Of a stretch of DNA of 64,000 nucleotides, positions 45,175 to 53,709 are shown piece by piece. Within the stretch, counting starts at the first letter, position 1. Each line of letters begins with the position of its first letter. Position numbers and translations under genes: made by a program. The DNA lies in assembly GCF_029958905.1 (NCBI RefSeq), contig NZ_CP124614.1, positions 2,046,001 through 2,110,000 of the forward strand, read 5' to 3'. A model generated the notes under the pieces. It saw only the letters and a list, made by a program, of their open reading frames with translations, was not told where the DNA came from and did not search any database. The DNA comes from Vibrio sp. YMD68 (GTDB lineage Bacteria; Pseudomonadota; Gammaproteobacteria; Enterobacterales; Vibrionaceae).

Positions 45175-46104
45175 CTAGCGTTTAGCGTAACTAGCTAGAG
45201 TCTCCTCTATTTTACTTTTCAGCCACCTCATTGTTTTATTCTCACGATTCTTGTGATGGTAGTAGATAAATACTTCTGGGGTACGCGCGTAGCTATCTAC
45301 TTTGATAATAAAGCGACGCAACTTGTCTAACTTATCCATCTTAGAAAGGCTCGAACTTGGAAACAACATATCGGAATTCAGTACCACATCAACCACGGCT
45401 GAGGGCAGCTCTGAACGAAACGCCACATTAGATTTCAACCCTTTCTCTTTTATTACCTTTTCTGCAAATGAGGTTTGAGAGTTCCAATCGGCAGCGATGA
45501 TAGTGGCGATTTCATAATTTAAAGCTTGCTCAAGTGAGATTGATTCCCCTTTGAACGGATGGTCTTTTCTGACATAGGCGTGAAACTCATCCTGGATAAC
45601 GAAATGCCTAAGCAGTTCTTTTGGCGCGTAATCGATTTCATAATTCACACCTAATTGCACTTCATCATTCATTAGCTCTTGAATGGTGTTACTTGACCAA
45701 TTTAGAAGCTGGACTTGAACATTTGGGGCATCTCTCCGAATTGCATGAAATATTTCACTCGCAAAGGCACTAAGAATATGAGGTGAAATAGCCACCTTGA
45801 GTATTCCTGTCAACTGGCTAGGGTCAAATTTATGGGTAGAGTTTAAGGCTAGGTTAAGATCATTGATTAATGGGGAGATTTTGCTCGCAAGATCATTGGC
45901 ATAAGCCGTAGGAGTAAGACCCTTATGTGTTTTAACGAACAACTCGTGATCGAAATGTGCTCTGAGCTTTTGTAAAGATTTACTTATAGCTGGTTGCGTA
46001 ACAAATAGTCTTCTCGCAGCTTGACGCATGTTACCTTCTTGATGAAGTATAATAAACGTTCGAAGGAGGTTGAGATCCAGATTAGAAAACAGGTCTTTAG
46101 CCAT
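45175..46104 (-). CDS. LysR-family transcriptional regulator
   Basis: The 309-residue protein has an N-terminal winged helix-turn-helix (residues 8-65; LNLLRTFIILHQEGNMRQAA then TQPAISKSLQKLRAHFDHELF) and a C-terminal ligand-binding domain (about 90-300). I chose the ATG at 46104 over a TTG four codons earlier. It is on the same strand as the repeat-protein gene, separated from it by a terminator, so it has its own promoter. The GAT-N11-ATC element in front of the two preceding genes is a plausible binding site for it. The ligand is unknown. Confidence 0.9.
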   Translation of the reverse strand: MAKDLFSNLDLNLLRTFIILHQEGNMRQAARRLFVTQPAISKSLQKLRAHFDHELFVKTHKGLTPTAYANDLASKISPLINDLNLALNSTHKFDPSQLTGILKVAISPHILSAFASEIFHAIRRDAPNVQVQLLNWSSNTIQELMNDEVQLGVNYEIDYAPKELLRHFVIQDEFHAYVRKDHPFKGESISLEQALNYEIATIIAADWNSQTSFAEKVIKEKGLKSNVAFRSELPSAVVDVVLNSDMLFPSSSLSKMDKLDKLRRFIIKVDSYARTPEVFIYYHHKNRENKTMRWLKSKIEETLASYAKR

Positions 46105-46153
46105 GAGCCATACCAATAGAATTAAACTAGTTAAATTTTAGCTGAACACCAAC

Positions 46154-46190
46154 TAAAAAAATAGCCAATACCCGATACCGAGCATTGGCT
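46154..46190 (-). terminator. Terminator of the 90-residue-repeat protein gene
   Basis: AGCCAAT and ATTGGCT pair on the minus strand with a second inner stem (CTCG/CGGG), followed by seven T. It lies 20 bases after the stop codon. Confidence 0.85.
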
Positions 46191-46209
46191 TCTTACTCTT
46201 ACAGGTCGA

Positions 46210-47886
46210 TTATCTTACCGCTGATATCTGAGATTTAACGCTATCAAGGCGCCCGCTACCGCGCAAACTTTTAACCTTTTCGTTGATTTGAGGCTTTGAT
46301 AACTCATTCCCGTTACGATCGGTAACCGTGATCGTACTTCTTTGTGGGGCATCTTTATCGTATACAATCATAGCCGATGCTTCAGAATTAACGTGGTCAA
46401 TACGTGTTACGCGCTCGTGTTGATCGTCTGTCACTACTCTCGAAAATGTTTTACCATTTGATGAACCGTGATCAATATCTAAGAACACCAGTCCATCTCT
46501 CTGGTTATATGTCGCGATTAGAACACCATCACTGTTGTGTATGTTTGCCCCTGCTGAGCTTTGAGAAATCTGGCCAATAACTTCACCTGTATTTGAATCA
46601 CGAATAGTGCCTTTATCGTCCACCAATGCATTTGCACCCGTGTGGTTATCCGTCACTTTCCAACCCATTGTGGTCATTTCAATACTGAACTGCTCAAAAA
46701 TCGGTTGGTCCTTTGGAGTCAACGAATTGCCAGCATCTTGGTCTACATCTAAGAATACCAGTCCATCTCTCTGGTTGTATGTCGCGATTAAAACACCATC
46801 GCTGTTGTGTATGTTTGCCCCTGCTGAGCTTTGAGAAATCTGGCCAATAACTTCACCTGTATTTGAATCACGAATAGTGCCTTTATCGTCCACCAATGCA
46901 TTTGCACCCGTGTGGTTATCCGTCACTTTCCAACCCATTGTGGTCATTTCAATACTGAACTGCTCAAAAATCGGTTGGTCCTTTGGAGTCAACGAATTGC
47001 CAGCATCTTGGTCTACATCTAAGAATACCAGTCCATCTCTCTGGTTGTATGTCGCGATTAAAACACCATCGCTGTTGTGTATGTTTGCCCCTGCTGAGCT
47101 TTGAGAAATCTGGCCAATAACTTCACCTGTATTTGAATCACGAATAGTGCCTTTATCGTCCACCAATGCATTTGCACCCGTGTGGTTATCCGTCACTTTC
47201 CAACCCATTGTGGTCATTTCAATACTGAACTGCTCAAAAATCGGTTGGTCCTTTGGAGTCAACGAATTGCCAGCATCTTGATCCACATCTAGGAATACAA
47301 GACCATCTTGCGCGTTATAAGTGGCAACGACAATACCTTCGCTATTTAGAATATCTGCACCGGTGTTAGTTTCTTCAATGGCACCTATCAACCTACCTGT
47401 ATTTGAATCCCTGATATCACCATTTTCATTAACCAATGCGTTTGCACCGGTCTCATTATCAGTCACTTTCCAGCCAGAGGTCGTTGCTTCAATAGTATAT
47501 TGCTTGGATATAGGGTTATCTGTATCAGGAATAGGTAAGAGAGATGGCTCACCAACATTAGGCAGAACAGGTAAAGCTTCACTAGACGATGACGAACTAG
47601 ATGAAGATGTGCTTAAGATACCAGCAACTAAAGTTAGCGAAGCAGCGCCGACTTTACTCCAAGAACCATCCGAATGTTGTTCATAGACAACATTGTCGAC
47701 AACAGCAACCTGACTGCCCTGAGCATTAAGCTGTTCAAGAACACGATCGTCAATATCACTCATCTGCTGAGCAATCACTTGTTCTGTATAGTAGTTTGCG
47801 ACAGCACGATCAACTTGCGCGGCAGAAGCAACACTGACAAAAGGAATCGTTGTTGCAATTGTTAATGCTAGTATTGTTTTTTTCAT
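46210..47886 (-). CDS. Secreted protein with four 90-residue tandem repeats, unknown function
   Basis: I do not recognise this 558-residue protein. It has a Sec signal (MKKTILALTIATTIPFVSVASA), an N-terminal region (24-90), a serine tract of ten (about 94-102), and four 90-residue repeats at 129-218, 219-308, 309-398 and 399 to about 477. Repeats two to four are almost identical (GWKVTDNHTGANALVDDKG, RDSNTGEVIGQISQSSAGAN); the first is diverged. A C-terminal region of about 80 residues follows. The longer frame upstream lacks a signal and is not chosen; AGAGAGATAAG precedes the ATG at 47886. Repeat proteins of this kind are often surface or matrix proteins. It shares its upstream element with the beta-barrel gene at 48013. 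Confidence 0.82.
   Translation of the reverse strand: MKKTILALTIATTIPFVSVASAAQVDRAVANYYTEQVIAQQMSDIDDRVLEQLNAQGSQVAVVDNVVYEQHSDGSWSKVGAASLTLVAGILSTSSSSSSSSSEALPVLPNVGEPSLLPIPDTDNPISKQYTIEATTSGWKVTDNETGANALVNENGDIRDSNTGRLIGAIEETNTGADILNSEGIVVATYNAQDGLVFLDVDQDAGNSLTPKDQPIFEQFSIEMTTMGWKVTDNHTGANALVDDKGTIRDSNTGEVIGQISQSSAGANIHNSDGVLIATYNQRDGLVFLDVDQDAGNSLTPKDQPIFEQFSIEMTTMGWKVTDNHTGANALVDDKGTIRDSNTGEVIGQISQSSAGANIHNSDGVLIATYNQRDGLVFLDVDQDAGNSLTPKDQPIFEQFSIEMTTMGWKVTDNHTGANALVDDKGTIRDSNTGEVIGQISQSSAGANIHNSDGVLIATYNQRDGLVFLDIDHGSSNGKTFSRVVTDDQHERVTRIDHVNSEASAMIVYDKDAPQRSTITVTDRNGNELSKPQINEKVKSLRGSGRLDSVKSQISAVR
46481..47530 (-). repeat. 270-bp tandem repeat, three near-identical copies and one diverged
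   Basis: Copies at 46481-46750, 46751-47020 and 47021-47290, with a diverged copy at 47291 to about 47530. The second and third differ only in the last ten bases. The first differs from them at a few positions. The unit is 90 codons, so gain or loss of a copy keeps the frame. Confidence 0.93.
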
Positions 47887-47993
47887 CTTATCTCTCTTTG
47901 TAATGCGGGACAGAAGCTTCCGTGCAAGCTTTAGGTTTAACAAAATCGTAACTCTCTGCGACAAAGAAAGATAATGACTTGATGGGATATTTC

Positions 47994-48013
47994 TGATAAC
48001 CAAATGGAATCAC
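47994..48013 (-). promoter_or_regulatory. 20-bp shared upstream element, copy A (repeat-protein gene)
   Basis: On the minus strand this reads GTGATTCCATTTGGTTATCA, 108 bases before the repeat-protein start. It is identical to the element at 48834-48853. GAT-N11-ATC inside it has the T-N11-A form of LysR-family sites. One end touches the stop codon of the beta-barrel gene. Confidence 0.65.
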
Positions 48014-48711
48014 TAGAAACTAAACGCAAGGCCAAACTCCACATAGTTATCGCTAACCTGTTTTCCAAAAGTGTAAGTAATTGAGGGTTTCAAAAAGCCT
48101 ATATTGAACAGCATAGAAGCTTCATGATAATTGAAATTTGTTCTCTGCAGTTCTGTTCGATAGCTCAAGATTTCAAGCTCATTTCGGTCAATACCAACTT
48201 CATGATTAAACTTGTACAGTAAATCAAAAAACGAAATGGGGCTCCACATCCCCCCAAGGCTGTAATCAACAGTATGAGATCTAACATACTTAGCACTCAA
48301 TTGGTTACCGTTACAAATTTCGTCAAAGTAACAAAGTGGATCATTAATATCTGTACGGTAATTAAAGTTAACATCAGATATAACAAGCCAGCTTTCGTTT
48401 ATTGACTTTGCTAAAAAGAGGCCCGTAGAATACGTATTGGAATTGGCACTAACTGTATTCTCTGTGTAGAAATCATCATTGGACCAAAAAGAATAACCAA
48501 GCCCTATCTCCCATTGTGAATCCGTATCAATATCCCCAAAAACCCTCAAATTTTCAGTTAGATAGTAATTCCCATCTAAAGTATAAACGACATCATTATC
48601 AACAGAAGATGCGCTGATACTAAATATATCAGTGAACTTTTCAATAGACGCAACTACGTCAGCCTGAACAGGCGCACAAGCAAAGAGCATTAACGTGGGA
48701 AACTTTTTCAT
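48013..48711 (-). CDS. Small outer-membrane beta-barrel protein
   Basis: The 232-residue protein starts with a short signal (MKKFPTLMLFACAPVQA). The mature part is made of alternating beta strands with aromatic residues and ends FGLAFSF, the terminal Phe typical of outer-membrane barrels. It is too short for a general porin and may be an 8- to 10-strand barrel. Family unknown to me. The ATG at 48711 follows AGGTTGTG. It is followed after about 125 bases by the repeat-protein gene on the same strand; the two share an upstream element, so they probably respond to the same regulator. Confidence 0.78.
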   Translation of the reverse strand: MKKFPTLMLFACAPVQADVVASIEKFTDIFSISASSVDNDVVYTLDGNYYLTENLRVFGDIDTDSQWEIGLGYSFWSNDDFYTENTVSANSNTYSTGLFLAKSINESWLVISDVNFNYRTDINDPLCYFDEICNGNQLSAKYVRSHTVDYSLGGMWSPISFFDLLYKFNHEVGIDRNELEILSYRTELQRTNFNYHEASMLFNIGFLKPSITYTFGKQVSDNYVEFGLAFSF

Positions 48712-48833
48712 CACAACCTAGTTTCAATTCTGATATCCCTCTCAAGTGACAAGACATGCGCTCTGCATTCTCGTTAAGAAGACCAGTATAAGTGGGAAGT
48801 CGATCATTTAGTAATGCCTGAACACCATAACGG

Positions 48834-48853
48834 TGATAACCAAATGGAATCAC
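48834..48853 (-). promoter_or_regulatory. 20-bp shared upstream element, copy B (beta-barrel gene)
   Basis: Exact copy of the 20-bp element at 47994-48013, same orientation, 840 bases away and 123 bases before the beta-barrel start. Sequence beyond the 20 bases is not conserved, which argues for selection on the site. Confidence 0.65.
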
Positions 48854-48932
48854 AATACAGCTGGTCGGTTGAGCAATCAGCCCGCTTTACAACCATCGAT
48901 TCCAACGTAATTCACTCGATATCCATTCCTTA

Positions 48933-48972
48933 ATTCACTAATTCACTAATTCACTAATTCACTAATTCACTA
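48933..48972. repeat. 8-bp tandem repeat, five copies
   Basis: ATTCACTA repeated five times, with a further partial copy about 27 bases upstream. It lies between the beta-barrel gene and the recombinase stump. Confidence 0.88.
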
Positions 48973-49104
48973 ATTAGTATAAAAGGCTTACAGGGGCATT
49001 TATCTCAAGACATATCGGCTTGTTTTCATGATGCACATAAGTTCTGATAAGGTTTGACGCTTAATAGTGTTGCTGTCTTGTGTTGGCTTACTGACGAGTT
49101 CGGC

Positions 49105-49374
49105 TTAATGCCAGAGTATGAAACCATTGGATCTAATTGATTTCAGTAACGTTTTAATAGATTCCATTGCGACATCAGCGCTCTGATTCAGATCCAATTG
49201 ATTCACATGATTTCGAATGGCACCCACGACTAATAACATTCGTTCTAAAGCCATAGAGCGTTGTTTCGTAGAAAGGGAAAAGCGTAGCTCGTTTGGAAAC
49301 CCCTTACTCACTAGCTCCTTAGGGAAGTAATAACGGGCGTAATATGTAGCATTGCGGTCTTTGAGTAGAAACAT
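49105..49374 (-). pseudogene. Truncated tyrosine recombinase (phage-type integrase), N-terminal stump
   Basis: The 89-residue frame starts MFLLKDRNATYYARYYFPKE and continues with NELRFSLSTKQRSMALERML. This resembles the N-terminal arm-binding or DUF6538-type domain of phage and island integrases. It stops before the core-binding and catalytic domains, which in a full-length integrase would need 300 or more further residues. AGGTGA precedes the ATG. It begins 90 bases downstream of tRNA-Ser(GGA), the normal place of an integrase of an element integrated at a tRNA gene. Confidence 0.7.
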
Positions 49375-49425
49375 GATCGTATCACCTGTACGTATCATGC
49401 CAAATTTACTTTTGAGCGGACACAA

Positions 49426-49449
49426 AAAAGCCCTCGATAATCAAGGGCT
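49426..49449 (-). terminator. Terminator of tRNA-Ser
   Basis: On the minus strand AAGCCCTTGA and TCGAGGGCTT form the stem, followed by six T. It lies directly after the tRNA. Confidence 0.85.
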
Positions 49450-49463
49450 TATTCGTTTAAATG

Positions 49464-49551
49464 TGGCGGTGAGTGAGGGATTCGAACCCTCGATACGTTG
49501 CCGTATACACGCTTTCCAGGCGTGCTCCTTCAGCCACTCGGACAACTCACC
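49464..49551 (-). tRNA. tRNA-Ser (anticodon GGA)
   Basis: The minus strand folds into a class II tRNA of 88 bases with encoded CCA: acceptor GGTGAGT with ACTCACC, anticodon loop CTGGAAA (GGA), a long variable arm with GTATACGGCAACGTATC, and T-loop GGTTCGAATCC. Nearly identical to E. coli tRNA-Ser(GGA). Reads UCC and UCU codons. Confidence 0.97.
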
Positions 49552-49695
49552 GTATTGTGTGTCAACGTTATGCGTTAACGAGGCGCTAATTTAATGATTC
49601 TGCTCTCCTTGGTCAAGTGCTATTGCTAAAAAAAACCAACAACCTTGATTAAGTGCTTACTAATTGACATTTAAGCGCATTTTTTCATCAAAACG

Positions 49696-50145
49696 TTATG
49701 CCTGCGGGCAGTACCCAGGAACCTTAAACCACTTACGGCATGTATCTAGGAAGTATCCGTAAAGTACCCCCATTCCACATGAAACAACGGCATTACTGGT
49801 TACTGCTGTCATGATTTGATCACTTGATGCCCCGACAACCAATAAGATCGCCGCGTAAACAGGAGATTGAAAAAGCACATAAGCAAACAAATCCGCAATA
49901 TTCTTCACTAAACCAGTATCAGAAATTCTTCTTCCCTGCCTCAATACGTAATCTCTGAATACCCCGTATGGCCATGCAATCGCTATATTGACTGGGATCG
50001 AAAGGGTTCTCGACGCCAAAGATTGCTCAAATGTCATGCCTGAGATGAAAATTTCGATAATCATCCCCGATAAAAAACAAAATACTACCATCGCAAACGT
50101 ATCTGCCGCAGCATGACGGATACAAAAAGGGGCGCGGGCTTTCAT
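49696..50145 (-). CDS. alaE: L-alanine exporter AlaE
   Basis: AlaE is a small inner-membrane exporter that keeps cellular L-alanine low. The protein (149 residues from the ATG at 50145, the same as E. coli) has four membrane segments and the conserved [32 protein letters not shown] and [15 protein letters not shown] segments. The ATG at 50145 has AGAGGAAG in front of it; a TTG five codons upstream is less likely. It is a single-gene unit between the tRNA and the sensor kinase. Confidence 0.93.
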   Translation of the reverse strand: MKARAPFCIRHAAADTFAMVVFCFLSGMIIEIFISGMTFEQSLASRTLSIPVNIAIAWPYGVFRDYVLRQGRRISDTGLVKNIADLFAYVLFQSPVYAAILLVVGASSDQIMTAVTSNAVVSCGMGVLYGYFLDTCRKWFKVPGYCPQA

Positions 50146-50381
50146 GGTCTTCCTCTGCAATATAAATAACTGGTTTAATGGCGATTAGATAACACAACAT
50201 ACCAGCCCTTAACTTTAGGCTGGATTATCTTGCTATTAGAACACAGTATTTGCAGAGATATACTTCAAAATTTACATGGGAAGGTAAATAAATAACCAGT
50301 ATTGAATATAAAACTAGATATTCTAACTACAAAACGAGATATAGGTCAATTTACCATCAATTTGGCCTGGTATTGTGAAAT

Positions 50382-52805
50382 TTAATTACAATACTTACTG
50401 AGCATTACGGTTATAACATCGATATCTTCGGCCTGGGGTTGCTCTTCCAATTCTAAACATCGAACAATATCCTTGAGCTTATCCATCAATACTTGATCTT
50501 CGTAAGGAGCAAGCGCTATCGCAATGTCCTCTATAATCTCTTTCGCTTGAAAGAAATGCTGATTATCGAGTTCCACATAGAGTCTAACCAGTACTTCTTC
50601 TGAAATGAGAACTTCTGAGATCAAGCTCTTTTCTGGATGGTATTGGTAAAGCTTGGAGGCATAACGGTAAAGGGCATCATCAAGTACAGACTCGTCTATC
50701 GGTTTGGAAATAATATAATCCGTTCCCGCACTTAGCATCCTTTCTCTTGTTTCAATAAACACATCCGCCGTACAGCCAAAAATCAGCACTCTGTTTTTGT
50801 TGTCATTCATAGCCCGAATGTTAGAGGTTGCTTCGACCCCATCCATCACAGGCATGTGATTATCCATCAAAATAAGATCGTATTGTGTTTGGGCGACCGC
50901 CACCAGTGCTTGCTCACCATTTTCAACACAATCACATTCGAAGCCTTTGCCTTTCATAAATGTTTCAATGATGATGGTATTGGTTCTATTGTCTTCAACA
51001 ATCAAGACCTTTAAGCCACTGTAGTTCAACTTCCGATGAACGTTCATTTCAACTGAGCCAGGGGACGTTGCTTCAATCAATAGCGAAACATCGAAACTGG
51101 TGCCAATTCCCATTTCACTGGTAACGGTAACGCGTCCCCCATTGAGCTCGACGATCTGTTTCACGATCGCAAGCCCTAAGCCTGTTCCACCAAAACGACG
51201 CGTGGTACTCGATTCCGCTTGTTCAAACGGTTTGAAAACACGACTTTGTGCTTCTTTAGAAATACCAATGCCTGTATCTCTCACTTTAATTAGAAGATGT
51301 AATTGCTCCCCGACCATCTTTTCCTTTAAATAAACCTCTACAAACCCTCTAGAGGTGAACTTAACGGCATTATTGAGTAAATTGAACAATATCTGTCTAA
51401 GCCGAGCCTTATCAGCGTTGTACCAACGCCCTGCCGGAACTTCTGAGTACACTTTGAATTGGAGGCCTTTTTCGGTACACAGTGTGTGGTAAACGCTATT
51501 GATACTGCCGATGATGGAATCGATAGGAAAAGGGTTTCGCTCCAATTCTAAATGGCCTTGTTCTATCTTGGAGAAATCCAGTATTTCATTGAGCAATGTC
51601 ATCATATGCTCTCCTGATTCTCGCAGGCTATTGAGATGCTTACGCTGTTCTGGCGTTAAGTTACTTTTCAGCAAAATTTGTGCTGTACCCAATACACCAT
51701 TCATTGGCGTTCTAATTTCGTGAGATAACACCGCTAGAAAGGCACTTTTCGCTTTGGTCGATGCCTGTGCTTTGACTTTTTCAGCTTCTAAATACACAGT
51801 TTTCTGGTTAAACGTGTCTATAAGGTGACGGATTTCATCGTTACTTCGATAAGCGACTTCAATGATCCCCCCTTCTTTTGAAGCGTCTACTTTCTTTGCA
51901 ATCAAGACAATCGGTTTTATTAAGAACTGATTGAGCAGGTAATAGCCAGCCATAACGCACAATAAAAGGATTGGCATAATACTGAGCTCGATACTGGTTA
52001 CTAATGCATACACATTGTCGTTGACGGTTCGTTTTGCATTAACAACATCTATCGTCCATTTAAATTCGCCAAATTGATGAGAGCTGATATAGATAGTGTC
52101 TGATTTTTTAAAGTTGTGCTCCGTGATGACCTCATCCAATCCATCGCGAAGAATAAACCCCAAATCATGCTCTTTGGCATTATTTTGAATAAAGTCGATC
52201 AAATCAGCCAGTGACAGATCCACGGTTGCTACGCCAGAGAATTGGTCATCAATGTAATAAGGAGAAGTAATGGAAATCATCTGGATATGTGTGTAGGCAT
52301 CAATATAGACCTCTGACCAAAAAACACTTCCTTTCGGTGCATCAATCGCAACGGTATACCATGCTTCTTGAACGTAGCCACCGGCACTTGGGTTATTCCA
52401 TGACTGGATATTATCTACCCGACCATCACTGGAACGATTGTAATAAAGGCTCATGTAAGGAATATCTTTGTCAATGGCGTAAGGTTCAGGCCAAAGACCA
52501 CCACTCACCACCGCACCGTCTAACGTTTTAAATAATGAGCTTAATATCTCGGCTTGAGTCTTCTGTGAGTGATTGGCTTCTCCAATACTCGCTATCCCGT
52601 GAAGAACGCCAACCGCACTGTTAAGTGGTTGTTCTAATTGAGAAGCCAGCAACTCTGTTTTTAAGTCTAAACTTTGCTCTAGCTTTGAACGCACGAGGGG
52701 TTCAACAACGAGGTAGGTCACCGTGCCGATCATAGCGATAAAGAAAAACAAATAGACGCCAAGCGCCAAAATACTTTTTCTTTTTAGTGAGGAGCTGATT
52801 TCCAT
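50382..52805 (-). CDS. Hybrid sensor histidine kinase with periplasmic Cache-type domain
   Basis: The 807-residue protein has a membrane segment (about 12-34), a periplasmic Cache-like sensor domain (35-265), a second membrane segment (270-292), a HAMP-like region, a HisKA domain with phosphoacceptor His362 (LSHEIRTPMNG), an HATPase domain with N-box LLNNAVKF, DTGIGI and GGTGLGLAI, and a receiver domain (598-715) with phosphoacceptor Asp648 (LILMDNHMPVMDG). About 90 residues follow without a recognisable His phosphotransfer domain, so a separate Hpt protein would be needed. Cache domains usually bind small molecules such as amino acids or organic acids; the ligand is unknown. No response regulator is next to it. 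Confidence 0.9.
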   Translation of the reverse strand: MEISSSLKRKSILALGVYLFFFIAMIGTVTYLVVEPLVRSKLEQSLDLKTELLASQLEQPLNSAVGVLHGIASIGEANHSQKTQAEILSSLFKTLDGAVVSGGLWPEPYAIDKDIPYMSLYYNRSSDGRVDNIQSWNNPSAGGYVQEAWYTVAIDAPKGSVFWSEVYIDAYTHIQMISITSPYYIDDQFSGVATVDLSLADLIDFIQNNAKEHDLGFILRDGLDEVITEHNFKKSDTIYISSHQFGEFKWTIDVVNAKRTVNDNVYALVTSIELSIMPILLLCVMAGYYLLNQFLIKPIVLIAKKVDASKEGGIIEVAYRSNDEIRHLIDTFNQKTVYLEAEKVKAQASTKAKSAFLAVLSHEIRTPMNGVLGTAQILLKSNLTPEQRKHLNSLRESGEHMMTLLNEILDFSKIEQGHLELERNPFPIDSIIGSINSVYHTLCTEKGLQFKVYSEVPAGRWYNADKARLRQILFNLLNNAVKFTSRGFVEVYLKEKMVGEQLHLLIKVRDTGIGISKEAQSRVFKPFEQAESSTTRRFGGTGLGLAIVKQIVELNGGRVTVTSEMGIGTSFDVSLLIEATSPGSVEMNVHRKLNYSGLKVLIVEDNRTNTIIIETFMKGKGFECDCVENGEQALVAVAQTQYDLILMDNHMPVMDGVEATSNIRAMNDNKNRVLIFGCTADVFIETRERMLSAGTDYIISKPIDESVLDDALYRYASKLYQYHPEKSLISEVLISEEVLVRLYVELDNQHFFQAKEIIEDIAIALAPYEDQVLMDKLKDIVRCLELEEQPQAEDIDVITVMLSKYCN

Positions 52806-52931
52806 ATAATGACTTGAATTATTTTATGTTTATTAAAAATTATAGTGAATATTATCAAGCATCAAGTCTTTTTCGTTAGTATTTGAGTTGGTACTATAGG
52901 AATAACATTAATTCAAACCAATGGATCTATT

Positions 52932-53501
52932 TTGACTTTAGACAATATCCTTTCTTTACCCGAGCTAGAAGGAAAGCTTCTTAATGAAGCAAGAACGCAA
53001 GGGTTCGTTGCCTCAATGGCCGCAGCGCCGAACGTCCTTCCACCTGAAGAGTGGCTACCCTTCTTGTGGGGAGGAGAAGACACAGCCCCCTTTAGCGATG
53101 GTGAGCAGCTTGAGCGTTATGTCGAACTCGTGATTCAAATGTGGAACACATACCGCCCTGCACTTTTAGATGGCAAATGGGAATGGCCAAATCTATGTGC
53201 GCTTGATGAAGAAGATATTGTCACGAAACAAACCCGGGATTTTTGTGAAGGTATGCTGCAAGGTTGGCAATTAGCACGTGACGACTGGGAGACCATCATG
53301 CCTGAGCAAAGTGAAGACAATGCACTTCTTGGTGGTGTATTACTGTCGTTAAGCATGCTTTACGATCCTGAAACGTCGATTAGCACGCTTGCGGATCAAG
53401 GCATCGAAGGGATGGAGCAATTTGAAGAAATTTTTAATGCTATTCCAGTGATGCTTTGCGGATTAACTCAGCGTGGTGGTCTTTTAGCGGAACAGCAATA
53501 A
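52932..53501 (+). CDS. YecA/YgfB (UPF0149) family protein
   Basis: The 189-residue acidic protein shows UPF0149 features: AARTQGFV-like N-terminus, VLPPEEWLPFLWGGE, TRDFCEGMLQGWQLARDDW, and an all-helical fold. It lacks the C-terminal SEC-C zinc tail present in some YecA proteins. Function is unknown. The reading frame has no ATG near its beginning; the TTG at 52932 with ATGGA about 7 bases before it is the best start. It is divergent from the sensor kinase gene. Confidence 0.8.
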   Translation: MTLDNILSLPELEGKLLNEARTQGFVASMAAAPNVLPPEEWLPFLWGGEDTAPFSDGEQLERYVELVIQMWNTYRPALLDGKWEWPNLCALDEEDIVTKQTRDFCEGMLQGWQLARDDWETIMPEQSEDNALLGGVLLSLSMLYDPETSISTLADQGIEGMEQFEEIFNAIPVMLCGLTQRGGLLAEQQ

Positions 53502-53535
53502 GTCTTTGCGTTAAGCGACAGAGTTCTCCACAAAC

Positions 53536-53566
53536 AACAAAGCCTACTTATCCGTAGGCTTTGTTT
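53536..53566. terminator. Terminator after the YecA-like gene
   Basis: AACAAAGCCTA and TAGGCTTTGTT pair with an 8-base loop, followed by TATTT. It sits between this gene and the convergent nadA. Confidence 0.8.
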
Positions 53567-53709
53567 ATTTCACATGTTTAATATTAGTTTATGTGGCTTT
53601 TTAGGTCGTGCTTTCCAGCTGAAGCGTCCGATACATTCATCGGCGGTATAAAATAGCGACGCTCCTGAAAAATAGCCTGACAAACAAGGGGGACTAACCT
53701 CTTTAACCT

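Noticed and set aside
46607..47104. Two identical 75-residue plus-strand reading frames
   Set aside because: They are the antisense of the 270-bp repeat units and identical only because the units are.
48659..48853. 64-residue minus-strand frame over the start of the beta-barrel gene
   Set aside because: It begins in the shared 20-bp element and overlaps the real gene start in another frame; no ribosome binding site or family.
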